This document shows positions 1 to 7,447 of a DNA stretch of 64,000 bases, piece after piece (positions within the stretch are counted from its first letter, which is position 1; each line of letters starts with the position of its first letter). Source of the stretch: Candidatus Binatia bacterium (GTDB taxonomy: Bacteria; Desulfobacterota; Binatia; Bin18); assembly GCA_022820725.1 (NCBI GenBank), contig JAJEFA010000004.1:186001-250000 (forward strand), in the 5' to 3' direction. Both the position numbers and the translations under genes were made by a program. The notes beneath the pieces are model-generated. The model did not search any database, was not told where the DNA came from, and worked only from the letters and a program-made list of their open reading frames with translations.

Positions 1-7
1 AGGAGAG

Positions 8-2326
8 TTGCGGGTGTTCTCAACAACCACTCCAACCGATGCAGTATTATGCCAGGGCTCTAGTGTCCGTGCCCGCTATAAAACAACCTATGATTCCGAC
101 CATAACCGAGAAGAAGGAGCCGCACGGACCGCACGCACAAGAGCAGGTACGGCACGCACAGCGGCGGCGACTGCCCAGGCCGTGGTAGGTCAAACCAATC
201 CTAGCGCTACCACATCCCAGTTAAGTAGAGCAGAATCCGATGCCCGGACTGCACTGAGGGACGCCGCTAGCTACCTTGATACAGTATCAAGGGCCTTAGA
301 GAGCGCTGGACTGGGGGAAAGAGAAAACCCCCTCACCGAAGCCACGATCGGCTCCCCCCCCGCCTTCGACACCAACCAAGCATTAGCGACTCAGGTAGCC
401 GCGGCGACGGCAAGGAATGCAGGCACGACTAATGCCGATAATCCGTTAAGTGACCCGCCAAGTCCAAGTGAGGAAATTACCGCATTGTATGGTCCTCCCG
501 CTAGCGATACGCCCGCTGACGGCTCCGCTGCTGATGCTTTGATAGACGCTGCCGTAGCCTTAGAAGGTGCAGTAAGTAGCGAGCATGCGGGCTTCCAACT
601 CCGTGCTGAGGTCAAGTCTGGCGATGCTGAGTTTATCCTCGTCACCGTGCAATCAGACACGGCCACGGCAGAACTGAATGTCGTCCCAGCAACAGGGCCG
701 GACCTAGCCGTACAATTTCACGGGGCCATCTCTGCTGCCTCCCCAGGCGGCACACTGCGGACCAAAGGCAATGCCCTCTTTCACGACCTGACGGTGACCG
801 CGCCCGGCCTGCTGACTGTCCAGGCGACCGGGACGGGTCCGATCAGCGGGACGTTGACGAACGCACCCAATGCCCGCACCATGGGCACTGGCAATAGTTT
901 CAGTCTGGTTGTTCCGGTCGTACAATCAGGGCCGGCCTATCGTGTGGCGGTTGAATCGCAAGCCACAACCCGCCTCAGTTATGATCTGGTGATGACCTTT
1001 GCCGTGGCGATGTCCACAGCAAGCGGTGAGACGACGGTTCCCATTGCTGCGGCCCCGCCCTGGACCGGCACCGTAATCGACTCCGACGATCCGTCACCAC
1101 CTGAGATTGCCCCGCGTCCAGAAGCGAATGAGGGGGTGCAAGCCGACCGCGATGTCTTTGTGTTTACCCCGACGGCCTCTGGCCTGCTGGTGCTCAATGG
1201 CAATGTCGGGGCACGCACCTCTTCGGATACGGCGGGCGTGCTGTATGGGCCACTCGGGCAGATTGCGACGGCGAGCGGGGGCGGACCACGCAACCACTTC
1301 GGCTTCGATAATATCCCGGTGCAATCGGGCAATCACTATGCCGTGGTCGTCACGGGAACTGCGGGGCAGTATATCCTGGAGTCCAGCTTGGAGGAGGTGC
1401 CCGCGAGCAACCTTTCTACGGGAACCGATGAATTTGCCGAATCAACCATCGCCGTGACTCCCGACACGGATGAGGAGAAGATGCGCGATCGGTATTTGTT
1501 CACCATCGAGCACGCCGGCACGCTCCACCTGGAGACGACCGGCAATGATGATGTCGTGGGAACACTGTACGGACCGGATGGGCGCCTAGTGAAACGGGAT
1601 GACAATGGCGGGGAAGATCGGAACTTCCGGATTGTCGTGTCTGTCGTTCCGGGCCTGTATATGTTGGAAGTCGAGAGTCAAAGGCGGACGGTCGCAGTGA
1701 CCTATGAACTCGAATCCAATTTCCTCCGAGGTGCAACCATCGATGAACCCACCGACACGGACACCGACACGGATACCGATACGGACACCGACACCGACGG
1801 TGATCCCGTTACCCCCCCTACCGTTGACTCCCACGGCACTATCGATGCTCCTGCCTCCGGTGACTCCCGCACAGGCGTGAGCATGATCCACGGTTGGGTC
1901 TGTGGCGACGGCGATAATGATGTGCGGATCGAGATTCGCCGCGTTGGTAATACCCAGTTGGCCCTCCCCGCCTTCACCATTCCCTACGGATCGCCCCGTC
2001 CGGATGTGGTACAGGAGCAGGAATGTGCCCATAATCGCGCTAACGTGGGCTTTGGGGGCGTGTTCAACTACAACCGCCTGGAGGCTGGCACATATATCAT
2101 GCGAGCCTTTGTCGGACAGGAACAAATCGGCCTGGACCGACGCAGTGGCGTGCAGCTTGCCACCCCCCGGTTTACGGTCGTGCGGATTTCCAATGCCGAA
2201 TTTCTCCGGGACACGGAGAGTGACGAAATTCGGGTCGAGGGCTTTCCCGACCCCGACACCACCGTGATTCTGGAATGGCACCAACCCTCACAGAACTTTC
2301 ATATTACCGATACCGACGTACAGTAA
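8..2326 (+). CDS. large surface-type protein with pre-peptidase-like repeats
   Basis: 772 residues from a TTG at position 8. The frame stays open to the window edge, so the true start may lie upstream. Residues 35-60 are Ala/Thr/Arg-rich. Three beta-rich units of pre-peptidase C-terminal (PPC) style follow at about 237-330, 370-460 and 480-567; the last two carry the typical pattern of 'F-T-x-G-L-L', 'LYGPxG' and 'Y-x-L-E'. A Thr-Asp dipeptide linker covers 582-597. The C-terminal domain (about 608-772) has 'IHGWVC', 'FNYNRLEAGTY' and a closing aromatic 'QNFHI', a recurrent extracellular-type domain of unknown role. No signal peptide is visible at this start, which supports a missing N-terminus. 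The family pattern suggests secretion or cell-surface binding; the function is unknown. Confidence 0.75.
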   Translation: MRVFSTTTPTDAVLCQGSSVRARYKTTYDSDHNREEGAARTARTRAGTARTAAATAQAVVGQTNPSATTSQLSRAESDARTALRDAASYLDTVSRALESAGLGERENPLTEATIGSPPAFDTNQALATQVAAATARNAGTTNADNPLSDPPSPSEEITALYGPPASDTPADGSAADALIDAAVALEGAVSSEHAGFQLRAEVKSGDAEFILVTVQSDTATAELNVVPATGPDLAVQFHGAISAASPGGTLRTKGNALFHDLTVTAPGLLTVQATGTGPISGTLTNAPNARTMGTGNSFSLVVPVVQSGPAYRVAVESQATTRLSYDLVMTFAVAMSTASGETTVPIAAAPPWTGTVIDSDDPSPPEIAPRPEANEGVQADRDVFVFTPTASGLLVLNGNVGARTSSDTAGVLYGPLGQIATASGGGPRNHFGFDNIPVQSGNHYAVVVTGTAGQYILESSLEEVPASNLSTGTDEFAESTIAVTPDTDEEKMRDRYLFTIEHAGTLHLETTGNDDVVGTLYGPDGRLVKRDDNGGEDRNFRIVVSVVPGLYMLEVESQRRTVAVTYELESNFLRGATIDEPTDTDTDTDTDTDTDTDGDPVTPPTVDSHGTIDAPASGDSRTGVSMIHGWVCGDGDNDVRIEIRRVGNTQLALPAFTIPYGSPRPDVVQEQECAHNRANVGFGGVFNYNRLEAGTYIMRAFVGQEQIGLDRRSGVQLATPRFTVVRISNAEFLRDTESDEIRVEGFPDPDTTVILEWHQPSQNFHITDTDVQ
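1751..1798 (+). repeat. hexanucleotide-type tandem repeat encoding Thr-Asp linker
   Basis: Eight repeats of a Thr-Asp codon pair (ACC/ACG followed by GAC/GAT) encode an acidic flexible linker between the PPC-like units and the C-terminal domain of the surface protein. Synonymous variation at third positions shows that it is selected at the protein level or is old. Such tracts can change length by slippage in units of six bases without breaking the frame. Confidence 0.85.
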
Positions 2327-2332
2327 CCTCTC

Positions 2333-2400
2333 ACGGGGCCGGCCCTTCGCCTCCCTAACGGGGCCGGCCCCTCGCCTCCCTAACGGGGCCGGCCCCTCAT
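2333..2400. repeat. 25-bp tandem repeat, about 2.7 copies
   Basis: Directly after the stop of the surface protein, a 25-base unit beginning ACGGGGCCGGCCC is repeated at 2333, 2358 and 2383, the last copy being partial. Each unit contains the self-complementary core GGGGCCGGCCCC. The arrangement could form a GC-rich structured 3' end for the upstream transcript. Confidence 0.8.
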
Positions 2401-2429
2401 CCGACCTCTTTCCTCTGGCATAAAACAAG

Positions 2430-2453
2430 GGCCGGCTGAGTCCTCAGCCGGCC
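2430..2453. terminator. strong hairpin, possible bidirectional terminator
   Basis: An 11-bp perfect stem (GGCCGGCTGAG pairing with CTCAGCCGGCC) closes on a two-base centre 104 bases after the surface-protein stop. Only a short TT follows on the plus strand, so a U-tract-dependent terminator is not certain. It may instead belong to the same GC-rich repeat family as the tandem units upstream. Confidence 0.45.
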
Positions 2454-2570
2454 TTGCTGCAGCGCGCTGTATCCTCTCTTTCCATATTGGTAGGGGTGTC
2501 TTTTGAAATTTTGAAATAGCGAGCCGCAAACGGTTGCTCCAGAAGCCAGCTCTCGGGCATACTCTAGAGC

Positions 2571-2670
2571 AAATTCCGATTCTGTGTAGCCGTCCGTCAT
2601 TCCTGTGCAAACAGGAATCCAGGCCCCCTGCCCCCCGGTTTCTGGATACCGGATCAAGTCCGGCATGACG
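2571..2670. repeat. dispersed intergenic repeat, copy 1
   Basis: About 100 bases containing GTCATTCCTGTGCAAACAGG and, further on, ATCAAGTCCGGCATGACG. The same sequence occurs inverted at about 21355-21445, including the flanking 'ttccg-tgtgtagccg' part. Its two ends carry inverted-repeat character (AGGAATGACG... against GCATGACG...). It explains the short ORFs in this stretch, which are not genes. Confidence 0.8.
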
Positions 2671-2716
2671 CAAGCGGACCAGCCCGGCTATAACGTATCG
2701 TAAACCGCTCTAGAAC

Positions 2717-3007
2717 TCAGCCTATGGGTTTATCCGGTAGCTGAGCGCCATGCCATACGCCCACGGCCCAGACCGTGTTCTGTTCCGGACGATAGAAAAA
2801 TCGATACGGAGCAATAATGATTTCCCGGTAGGGTAACTCTGGAAACTCGGGAATGAATCTTCCGGAATCTGGAAATTGTCCGAGCCGACGGAGAATCTGC
2901 TCGGCGCGTTGGCGAAACTGTCTCGCCGCTTCTGGGTTGTCGCGACGGATGTACGTAATGGCAGCCAGGAATTGTGCCCGAGCCGACGGCGTGAATTGAA
3001 CGGTCAC
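2717..3007 (-). CDS. ParE/RelE-type toxin of a type II toxin-antitoxin module
   Basis: 96 residues of the ParE/RelE fold. The opening 'VQFTPSARAQFLAAITYIRRDNP' and later 'LGQFPDSGRFIPEFPELPYREI' and 'YRFFYRPEQNTVWAVGVWHG' are typical of ParE-like toxins (helical hairpin, then a beta sheet with an Arg-x-x-x-Tyr strand). The GTG start overlaps the antitoxin stop by four bases (GTGA), so the two are translationally coupled. ParE members poison gyrase and RelE members cleave mRNA; the sequence favours ParE but does not settle it. Full length. Confidence 0.88.
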   Translation of the reverse strand: MTVQFTPSARAQFLAAITYIRRDNPEAARQFRQRAEQILRRLGQFPDSGRFIPEFPELPYREIIIAPYRFFYRPEQNTVWAVGVWHGAQLPDKPIG

Positions 3008-3285
3008 AGGTCGTCAGCCTCAAGCAGGGCATCAGCCTCGGCGAGCACAGTGTCCAAGTCGATACCACGCCCTTCAGCGATTTCTTTTTCCCCCCGAGCC
3101 AGAAGTCTGAGTATCTGTCGTTCGGACTCTGCTCGCCGGTAGGCTTCTGCGCTCAATAACACTGCTGCGGCCCGTCCTCGTTGGGTGATGACAAACGGGT
3201 CGTCCGACTTGCTGACTTGCTTTAATACGGTCGCAGCATCCTGGCGTAGTGCGGTGATAGGGATAATGTTCGGCAAATTCGCCAT
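3004..3285 (-). CDS. Phd/YefM-family antitoxin
   Basis: 93 residues. The N-terminal half (LPNIIPITALRQDAATVLKQ, then PFVITQRGRAAAVLLSAEAY) is the Phd/YefM DNA-binding fold. The acidic, disordered C-terminus (DLDTVLAEADALLEADDL) would wrap the toxin. It is the first gene of the module, upstream of the ParE-like toxin with a 4-base overlap. Two near-identical direct repeats lie directly upstream and are the likely autoregulatory operators. Confidence 0.9.
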   Translation of the reverse strand: MANLPNIIPITALRQDAATVLKQVSKSDDPFVITQRGRAAAVLLSAEAYRRAESERQILRLLARGEKEIAEGRGIDLDTVLAEADALLEADDL

Positions 3286-3300
3286 AATGAATCCTCTTCG

Positions 3301-3352
3301 GAACGTTTGGATGTACAGTTAAACGTATCATAGAACGTATGGATGTACAACG
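3301..3352 (-). promoter_or_regulatory. direct-repeat operator of the Phd/ParE module
   Basis: GAACGTTTGGATGTACAGTT (3301-3320) and GAACGTATGGATGTACAACG (3333-3352) are direct repeats 32 bases apart, about three helical turns, just upstream of the antitoxin start. Phd-family antitoxins bind such repeated sites cooperatively to repress their own operon. The promoter of the module must overlap this stretch, though no single clear -35/-10 pair can be chosen. Confidence 0.6.
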
Positions 3353-3378
3353 TATAATCGTCCAGGCCTTGCGCTATT

Positions 3379-3490
3379 TCAAACGTCCTCGAACAACTCC
3401 TGGACGTGCGACTCGGGCAGGGGCTGGGTCACTTTGGAGACGATGATGGTGCAGGCGGCCGAGGTGAGGCCGGCGAGGGCCGAGCAGGAC
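3379..3490 (-). pseudogene. 3' fragment of a sodium:solute symporter gene
   Basis: About 37 codons at the end of a symporter gene remain: the frame reads SCSALAGLTSAACTIIVSKV, then TQPLPESHVQELFEDV and a TGA at 3379-3381. This matches the C-terminus of the three intact symporters at 5730, 7535 and 11876 (for example KVTQPLPETHVQELFESV) in the same orientation. Homology ends abruptly at about 3490. It is the relic of a fourth copy, truncated at its 5' side. Confidence 0.85.
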
Positions 3491-3572
3491 CAACCGCAGG
3501 GAATGCGGAATCGAGCGTGCGTGCACCGGAGGGTGCCCTGCGTGGCCCTAACCATCCACCGTACTTGAGGGG

Positions 3573-3610
3573 TTGCCCCATCATCACTAACTAACTACAT
3601 TCGTATACGA
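3573..3610 (+). promoter_or_regulatory. candidate promoter with perfect palindrome upstream of DUF7662/PIN pair
   Basis: TTGCCC (3573-3578), a 17-base spacer and TACATT (3596-3601) form a weak sigma-70-type promoter. It overlaps the perfect 10-base palindrome TCGTATACGA (3601-3610), which lies 34 bases before the first gene. A palindrome at this place is what an autorepressing module would have. The rest of 3491-3644 holds nothing recognisable. Confidence 0.35.
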
Positions 3611-3644
3611 TACTTGGTGGTTGACATTGACAGGGAGGCTGAAC

Positions 3645-4049
3645 ATGACGAGGAACCGGGAGCAGCAGTACCGACAAATAGCGGCGCGGAGCAAGTATCA
3701 GCGGCTGTATACCCACCTCTGTGGATTGGCCGCCCAGGAATGGAGAACCAGCTTCAGCGAGATTGAGGCGCTCCTCGGCTTTGCGTTGCCGGCCTCGGCC
3801 CGCCTGCACCGGCCCTGGTGGTCCAACCAGCCAGCCGGCAACGGCCACAGTCAGGCCCTGTCGTGGAGCGCCGCCGGCTGGGAGACGGCGGAGGTCGATA
3901 TGGAAGCAGAGACGCTGCTGCTCCGACGCAAACCCCCGGCAGGTGTCCAGCCGTTGTCCCTGGACGCCGTGTGGCCAGTCCACGCCGCCGGCGCCTGGCC
4001 GGAAGGTCTCAGTCTCCGGCGTGAGGACCTCTACGCCGAGAGGCTGTAG
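3645..4049 (+). CDS. DUF7662-like small protein, putative partner of the PIN protein
   Basis: 134 residues from ATG 3645, chosen because AGGGAGG lies 6 bases upstream; an earlier TTG (3621) is possible but has no ribosome site. The core 'SFSEIEALLGFALPASARLH' followed by 'RPWWSN' and 'AGWETAEVD' is the pattern of the DUF7662 family of small proteins, often encoded in defence or toxin contexts. It ends 8 bases before a PIN-domain ribonuclease gene, so it could act as antitoxin or targeting partner. That role is inference: it has no recognised antitoxin fold. Confidence 0.65.
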   Translation: MTRNREQQYRQIAARSKYQRLYTHLCGLAAQEWRTSFSEIEALLGFALPASARLHRPWWSNQPAGNGHSQALSWSAAGWETAEVDMEAETLLLRRKPPAGVQPLSLDAVWPVHAAGAWPEGLSLRREDLYAERL

Positions 4050-4057
4050 CCCGCCCG

Positions 4058-4480
4058 ATGTTTGTCGACACCAACGTGCTGGTGCACGCCCGTATTCTGG
4101 AGGCTCCGGACCACGAGCGCGCCCGGACCAGCTTGGAACGCGCCTTTGCCGAGCCGGACTCGCCTCGCATCAGCCGCCAAGTCCTGCGGGAATACCTCGC
4201 CGTGGTCACCCGCCCACAGACTTGGGCGGTGCCCCTCAGCCGGGAGGACGCCCTGACCGACGTGGAACGGCTGGTCGCCGCCTTCGAGGTGTTGGAGGAC
4301 GGACCAGTGGTCACTGACAGGCTGGTTTCGCTCTGCCGCCACGTTCCCGTAGGGGGGAAGCAGATTCACGACGCCAACATCGTCGCAACCATGCTGGCGT
4401 ACGGGGAGCGTAGACTGTTGACGTTCAACGCGGACGACTTCCGGCGGTACGGAGACCGCATCGAACTGATCGTGGGGTAG
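4058..4480 (+). CDS. PIN-domain ribonuclease (VapC-like toxin)
   Basis: 140 residues with the acidic PIN catalytic set: Asp4 in 'FVDTNVLVHA', Glu45 in 'QVLREYLAV', Asp105 in 'IHDANIVATM' and Asp126 in 'TFNADDF'. These proteins are Mg-dependent single-strand RNases, mostly toxins that cut tRNA or rRNA. The gene follows the DUF7662-like gene by 8 bases. No classical VapB (AbrB, RHH or Phd type) is encoded next to it, so the upstream gene is the only candidate partner. Confidence 0.88.
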   Translation: MFVDTNVLVHARILEAPDHERARTSLERAFAEPDSPRISRQVLREYLAVVTRPQTWAVPLSREDALTDVERLVAAFEVLEDGPVVTDRLVSLCRHVPVGGKQIHDANIVATMLAYGERRLLTFNADDFRRYGDRIELIVG

Positions 4481-4636
4481 CCACGTCTCCGGCACCGGGA
4501 TGAAGGTGCTTGGGGCGCTCGGGGTCCGTGTAGATAGTATGTGTTAAACTATACCAGACATTTTTCCATATCTATAGAATTGATTTTTTGTCCGGTCTCG
4601 GGCATACTCCCTAATGGAAAACAAAGAGGTTGATTT

Positions 4637-4915
4637 TTGGGAAAGTTGGAATGCTTTCAACTGGCAGGCGTGGATTTATGGTTCAATTCTTCGGATCACG
4701 AACCTCCTCATTTTCACGCTCGCAAACCGGACAAGTGGGAGATGCGCATCTTTTTTGGCGTGTGTACACGCAGAAAATTGGCTTTCAACATGAAGTTTCC
4801 TCCTTCGGGTCCAGGCCCTTCTGGGAAAGAGCGACGAGAAATTTTACGCCTGGTCCTTCAGCATAGAGATGAGCTTTATATCGAATGGGAAGCCAAAGTG
4901 GCGAGAGGGAACTGA
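4637..4915 (+). CDS. DUF4160 domain protein
   Basis: 92 residues. 'NSSDHEPPHFHARKPDKWEMRIFF' is the diagnostic DUF4160 motif (D-H-x-P-P-H-x-H). The frame is closed by a TGA at 4631, so the TTG at 4637 is the first possible start; AGAGG seven bases upstream supports it. DUF4160 genes commonly pair with DUF2442 or HTH genes and are suspected toxin-antitoxin-like modules. The downstream gene, 2 bases away, fits that pairing. Biochemical function is unknown. Confidence 0.8.
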   Translation: MGKLECFQLAGVDLWFNSSDHEPPHFHARKPDKWEMRIFFGVCTRRKLAFNMKFPPSGPGPSGKERREILRLVLQHRDELYIEWEAKVARGN

Positions 4916-4917
4916 AC

Positions 4918-5727
4918 ATGTCAGAGTTGGCTGCAATGACCGTCTGGGCGCAAGACCCATTCAGCTATGACATCATTCCGCCTTCTTTCAGCATTTTTCG
5001 GAAGCCGGATTTGAGAAAGGTCAATGCGCGGAATGTTTTCGTCCTCACCTCTGTTGCCGCCCTGCCGGCGGTCAGCGAGTTTGTCCGGGCTGCAAAGCAT
5101 CGCAACCATCTCCGCACTCTTTTCGTCCGAGAAGATGACAACGCTCGGTTTTTACCCCAGATGCTTTGTGAGGCAAAACTCCGAATCAGCCGACATATCC
5201 TTGTCCACTCGGGGAAAGAGGTCCCAAAGCGGGTGCTCATGGCCTGGAGTTTGGGCTGTCCGAGTCAACTCATTGCCACTGCACAGGTCACGCAAGATGA
5301 CCTCTTCGTTATGGCCTGTGACCACAGCTTGTTCAAGGTTGGCTTTGAAGAAATGCCGGCACTCAAGGGGATTCAGCCCCAACACCGTTCTTTCTTTACC
5401 ATATCCAGCGAAGGCAGCTATCTGCACTGGCCCGAGGGCGATGTCCATATCGATCTCGATGCGATTCGCTGTCTGAAAGACGCGGGCTGGCGCAGGAAAA
5501 AGGAGCGGGAAAGAGTGCTGTATGACCTGCGATTCGGAGAGGCGGTTGCCGCATTGCGCAAGCAGCGCGGAATCAAGCAGGCCGAGATTCAAGGGCTGTC
5601 CGAACGCCAGGTGCGAAGAATCGAAAAGGGGGAACGGACAAAACTCGCTACGCTGGCGGTTGTGGCCGGAAGCCACGGCTTGTCTCTTGAAGAGTATCTG
5701 GATGAAATTGCCGAAATGCTCTCATAG
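4918..5727 (+). CDS. HTH protein with DUF2442-like region, partner of DUF4160
   Basis: 269 residues from ATG 4918, behind GAGAGGGA and 2 bases after the DUF4160 stop. The N-terminal ~150 residues are unrecognised. The segment around 155-185 ('FFTISSEGSYLHWPEGDVHI') resembles DUF2442. The last ~65 residues ('LRFGEAVAALRKQRGIKQAE' to 'LSERQVRRIEKGE') form an XRE-type helix-turn-helix. It is probably the DNA-binding regulator or antitoxin of the pair. The stop lies only 2 bases from the stop of the convergent symporter gene, a sign that the module was inserted against the end of the symporter. Confidence 0.72.
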   Translation: MSELAAMTVWAQDPFSYDIIPPSFSIFRKPDLRKVNARNVFVLTSVAALPAVSEFVRAAKHRNHLRTLFVREDDNARFLPQMLCEAKLRISRHILVHSGKEVPKRVLMAWSLGCPSQLIATAQVTQDDLFVMACDHSLFKVGFEEMPALKGIQPQHRSFFTISSEGSYLHWPEGDVHIDLDAIRCLKDAGWRRKKERERVLYDLRFGEAVAALRKQRGIKQAEIQGLSERQVRRIEKGERTKLATLAVVAGSHGLSLEEYLDEIAEMLS

Positions 5728-5729
5728 GC

Positions 5730-7307
5730 TTACACGCTCTCGAACAACTCCTGGACGTGCGTCTCGGGCAGGGGCTGGGTCACTTTGGAGACGATGATGG
5801 TGAAGGCGACCGAGGTGAGGCTGGCGAGGGCTGAGCAGGAGAACGGATTGACGCCCTCGATATAGAGCCAGGAGACGACGGAGTGCAGCAGGCCGGGTGC
5901 AAACCAGGCCGGGTCGATCAGTTGGGCGTGCAGGACCAGAAAGCTGACAAAGCCGCTGACCAGGCCGGCGTAGGCCCCAGTCCGCGTGACCCCGCGCCAT
6001 AGCGCCCCGAATACCAGGGAACCGGCCAGGGCCGACATGACACAGCCGGTGCCAATCCAGACAATCAGCATGACGTTGGTTTCAACCCACGACCAGGCTA
6101 TTGCCGCGCAGACGACCAACACGGCAACGGTCGCCACCCGGCTGATGTATAAGACCTGGCGGTCGAGTCGTTCCCCGGTTGGCGGATGCTTCAATCGCGG
6201 GACTATACTCCGACGGTAGAGGTCGTTGGCGATAATCTGGGAAGATGACACGACGAGTCCGTCCGCGGTGGACATGATGGCGGCCAGGATGCCGACACCG
6301 ACCAAGGCCGCCAACCAGGTCGGAAACAGCTCGATGAAGAGTGTCGGCAGGGCGTGATTCGAGGTCGCTCCCTCGGCAAACAGGACGTCACCCAGCAGCG
6401 CCCGGGCCAACAGGCCGCCCAAGGTCAGCATGGCCAGGGTGATGATGAATATGGTCGTGAGGGTAAGAAAGCGGTTCTGGTGCATACTGTGTTTCAAGGC
6501 CCAGAGCTTGTTGCCCAGGTGCGGCAGTACGCCCAGCGGAATGAAGGAAATCACCAGCGAGACAATGGACCACCAGGAGTGGTAGAGAGGAGTTTTGGTG
6601 TTGAGGGTACTCACCAGGTGCTCGTCCTGAGCGGCCAGATTGTCGATCAGTCCCAGGAATCCGCTTCTGCCCGATTCGCCCACCTCCAGCCCAAAGCCGA
6701 TGAGGAAGAGCACGACGACCACCACGGCGACCAGCAGCATCAGACAGGCCTGGATGCCGTCGGCGATAATGTCGGCATGGGCTCCGCCCAGGACAACGTA
6801 AATCAGCAACACGGTGGTGGTGATGATCAGCGCCCAGAGTGGCGGTAAACCCAGCAGAATCTCGAACATGACCAGGCCCGACACGAGCTGGCCGGCCAGA
6901 TAAAAGCACAACAACAGGGAAAACACTGACACCAGCACCCGAATGCCTTCGGACTGGTAGCGGTCTCCCAGGTACTCGGGGATGGAGCGGTTGCCGAACT
7001 TATGGCCGGAGCTGGTAATCAGGCGCATGGTCAGCAACATGCCCAGACACAGACCGGCGGGACCCAGAAAGACGCCCCACATTGTGGTCAGCCCCCAGGT
7101 GTAGCTCAGCCCCGGCATGCCCAGGAAGGTAGCCCCGCTCACGGTGGTGGCCGAAAACGCCAGGGCCAGAAACAGAGGGCCGTACGCGCTACGCGCCGTA
7201 GCAAAGTCATCGGCGTGTTTGACCCGTCGCTGGGCCACAACCCCGATGGTTATCATGCCGCCGATATAGATGACGAGGAAAAACCACGACCAAGTGATGA
7301 GCGTCAT
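5730..7307 (-). CDS. sodium:solute symporter (SSS family), copy 1
   Basis: 525 residues, very hydrophobic, about 13 membrane segments. It belongs to the SSS family (PutP/PanF/ActP type): N-terminal 'WFFLVIYIGGMITIGVVAQRR', 'FLALAFSATTVSGATFLGMPG' (Na-site region) and 'GNRSIPEYLGDRY'. It imports a small organic solute with Na+; the substrate cannot be read from sequence. It is over 90% identical to copy 2, with the C-terminal 90 residues nearly unchanged, so the two are a recent tandem duplication. No ribosome site is evident before the ATG (CTCCCCACACATG). Last gene of the minus-strand array. Confidence 0.93.
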   Translation of the reverse strand: MTLITWSWFFLVIYIGGMITIGVVAQRRVKHADDFATARSAYGPLFLALAFSATTVSGATFLGMPGLSYTWGLTTMWGVFLGPAGLCLGMLLTMRLITSSGHKFGNRSIPEYLGDRYQSEGIRVLVSVFSLLLCFYLAGQLVSGLVMFEILLGLPPLWALIITTTVLLIYVVLGGAHADIIADGIQACLMLLVAVVVVVLFLIGFGLEVGESGRSGFLGLIDNLAAQDEHLVSTLNTKTPLYHSWWSIVSLVISFIPLGVLPHLGNKLWALKHSMHQNRFLTLTTIFIITLAMLTLGGLLARALLGDVLFAEGATSNHALPTLFIELFPTWLAALVGVGILAAIMSTADGLVVSSSQIIANDLYRRSIVPRLKHPPTGERLDRQVLYISRVATVAVLVVCAAIAWSWVETNVMLIVWIGTGCVMSALAGSLVFGALWRGVTRTGAYAGLVSGFVSFLVLHAQLIDPAWFAPGLLHSVVSWLYIEGVNPFSCSALASLTSVAFTIIVSKVTQPLPETHVQELFESV

Positions 7308-7318
7308 GTGTGGGGAGA

Positions 7319-7447
7319 TCAGGTTGAATGCGAGACGGGAAGGAAGTTGATCTTTATGCGATAGCCGACCGCCTCTGCATACTCCGCTCTGACTTCCGGA
7401 TCATTCAGCGCCTTTTGCTTGAAGCTCGCCAATGTTGGACGGGTCAT
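7319..7447 (-). pseudogene. truncated HigA-type antitoxin N-terminus
   Basis: A 42-codon frame with a good ribosome site (AGGAG 9 bases ahead). It reads 'MTRPTLASFKQKALNDPEVR' then 'AEYAEAVGYR' and soon stops. The first ~25 residues match the N-terminal leader of HigA/XRE antitoxins of Gp49-type modules, but the helix-turn-helix domain is missing. It lies between two symporter copies and overlaps the upstream toxin-like frame by ATGA. Either a decayed antitoxin or a small remnant peptide. Confidence 0.55.

Noticed and set aside
1751-1798. Short regular repeat that could suggest a CRISPR array
   Set aside because: It is a six-base coding repeat without spacers. No CRISPR-like repeat-spacer structure was seen in the window.
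1586-2284. 232-codon open frame antisense to the surface protein
   Set aside because: It is a mirror of the high-GC coding frame, with Gly/Val runs from the reverse of the Thr-Asp tract and no ribosome site or known domain.
6354-6848. Gln/Gly/His-rich open frame antisense to symporter 1
   Set aside because: The same kind of frame occurs antisense to symporters 2 and 3; it follows from codon composition of the hydrophobic gene.
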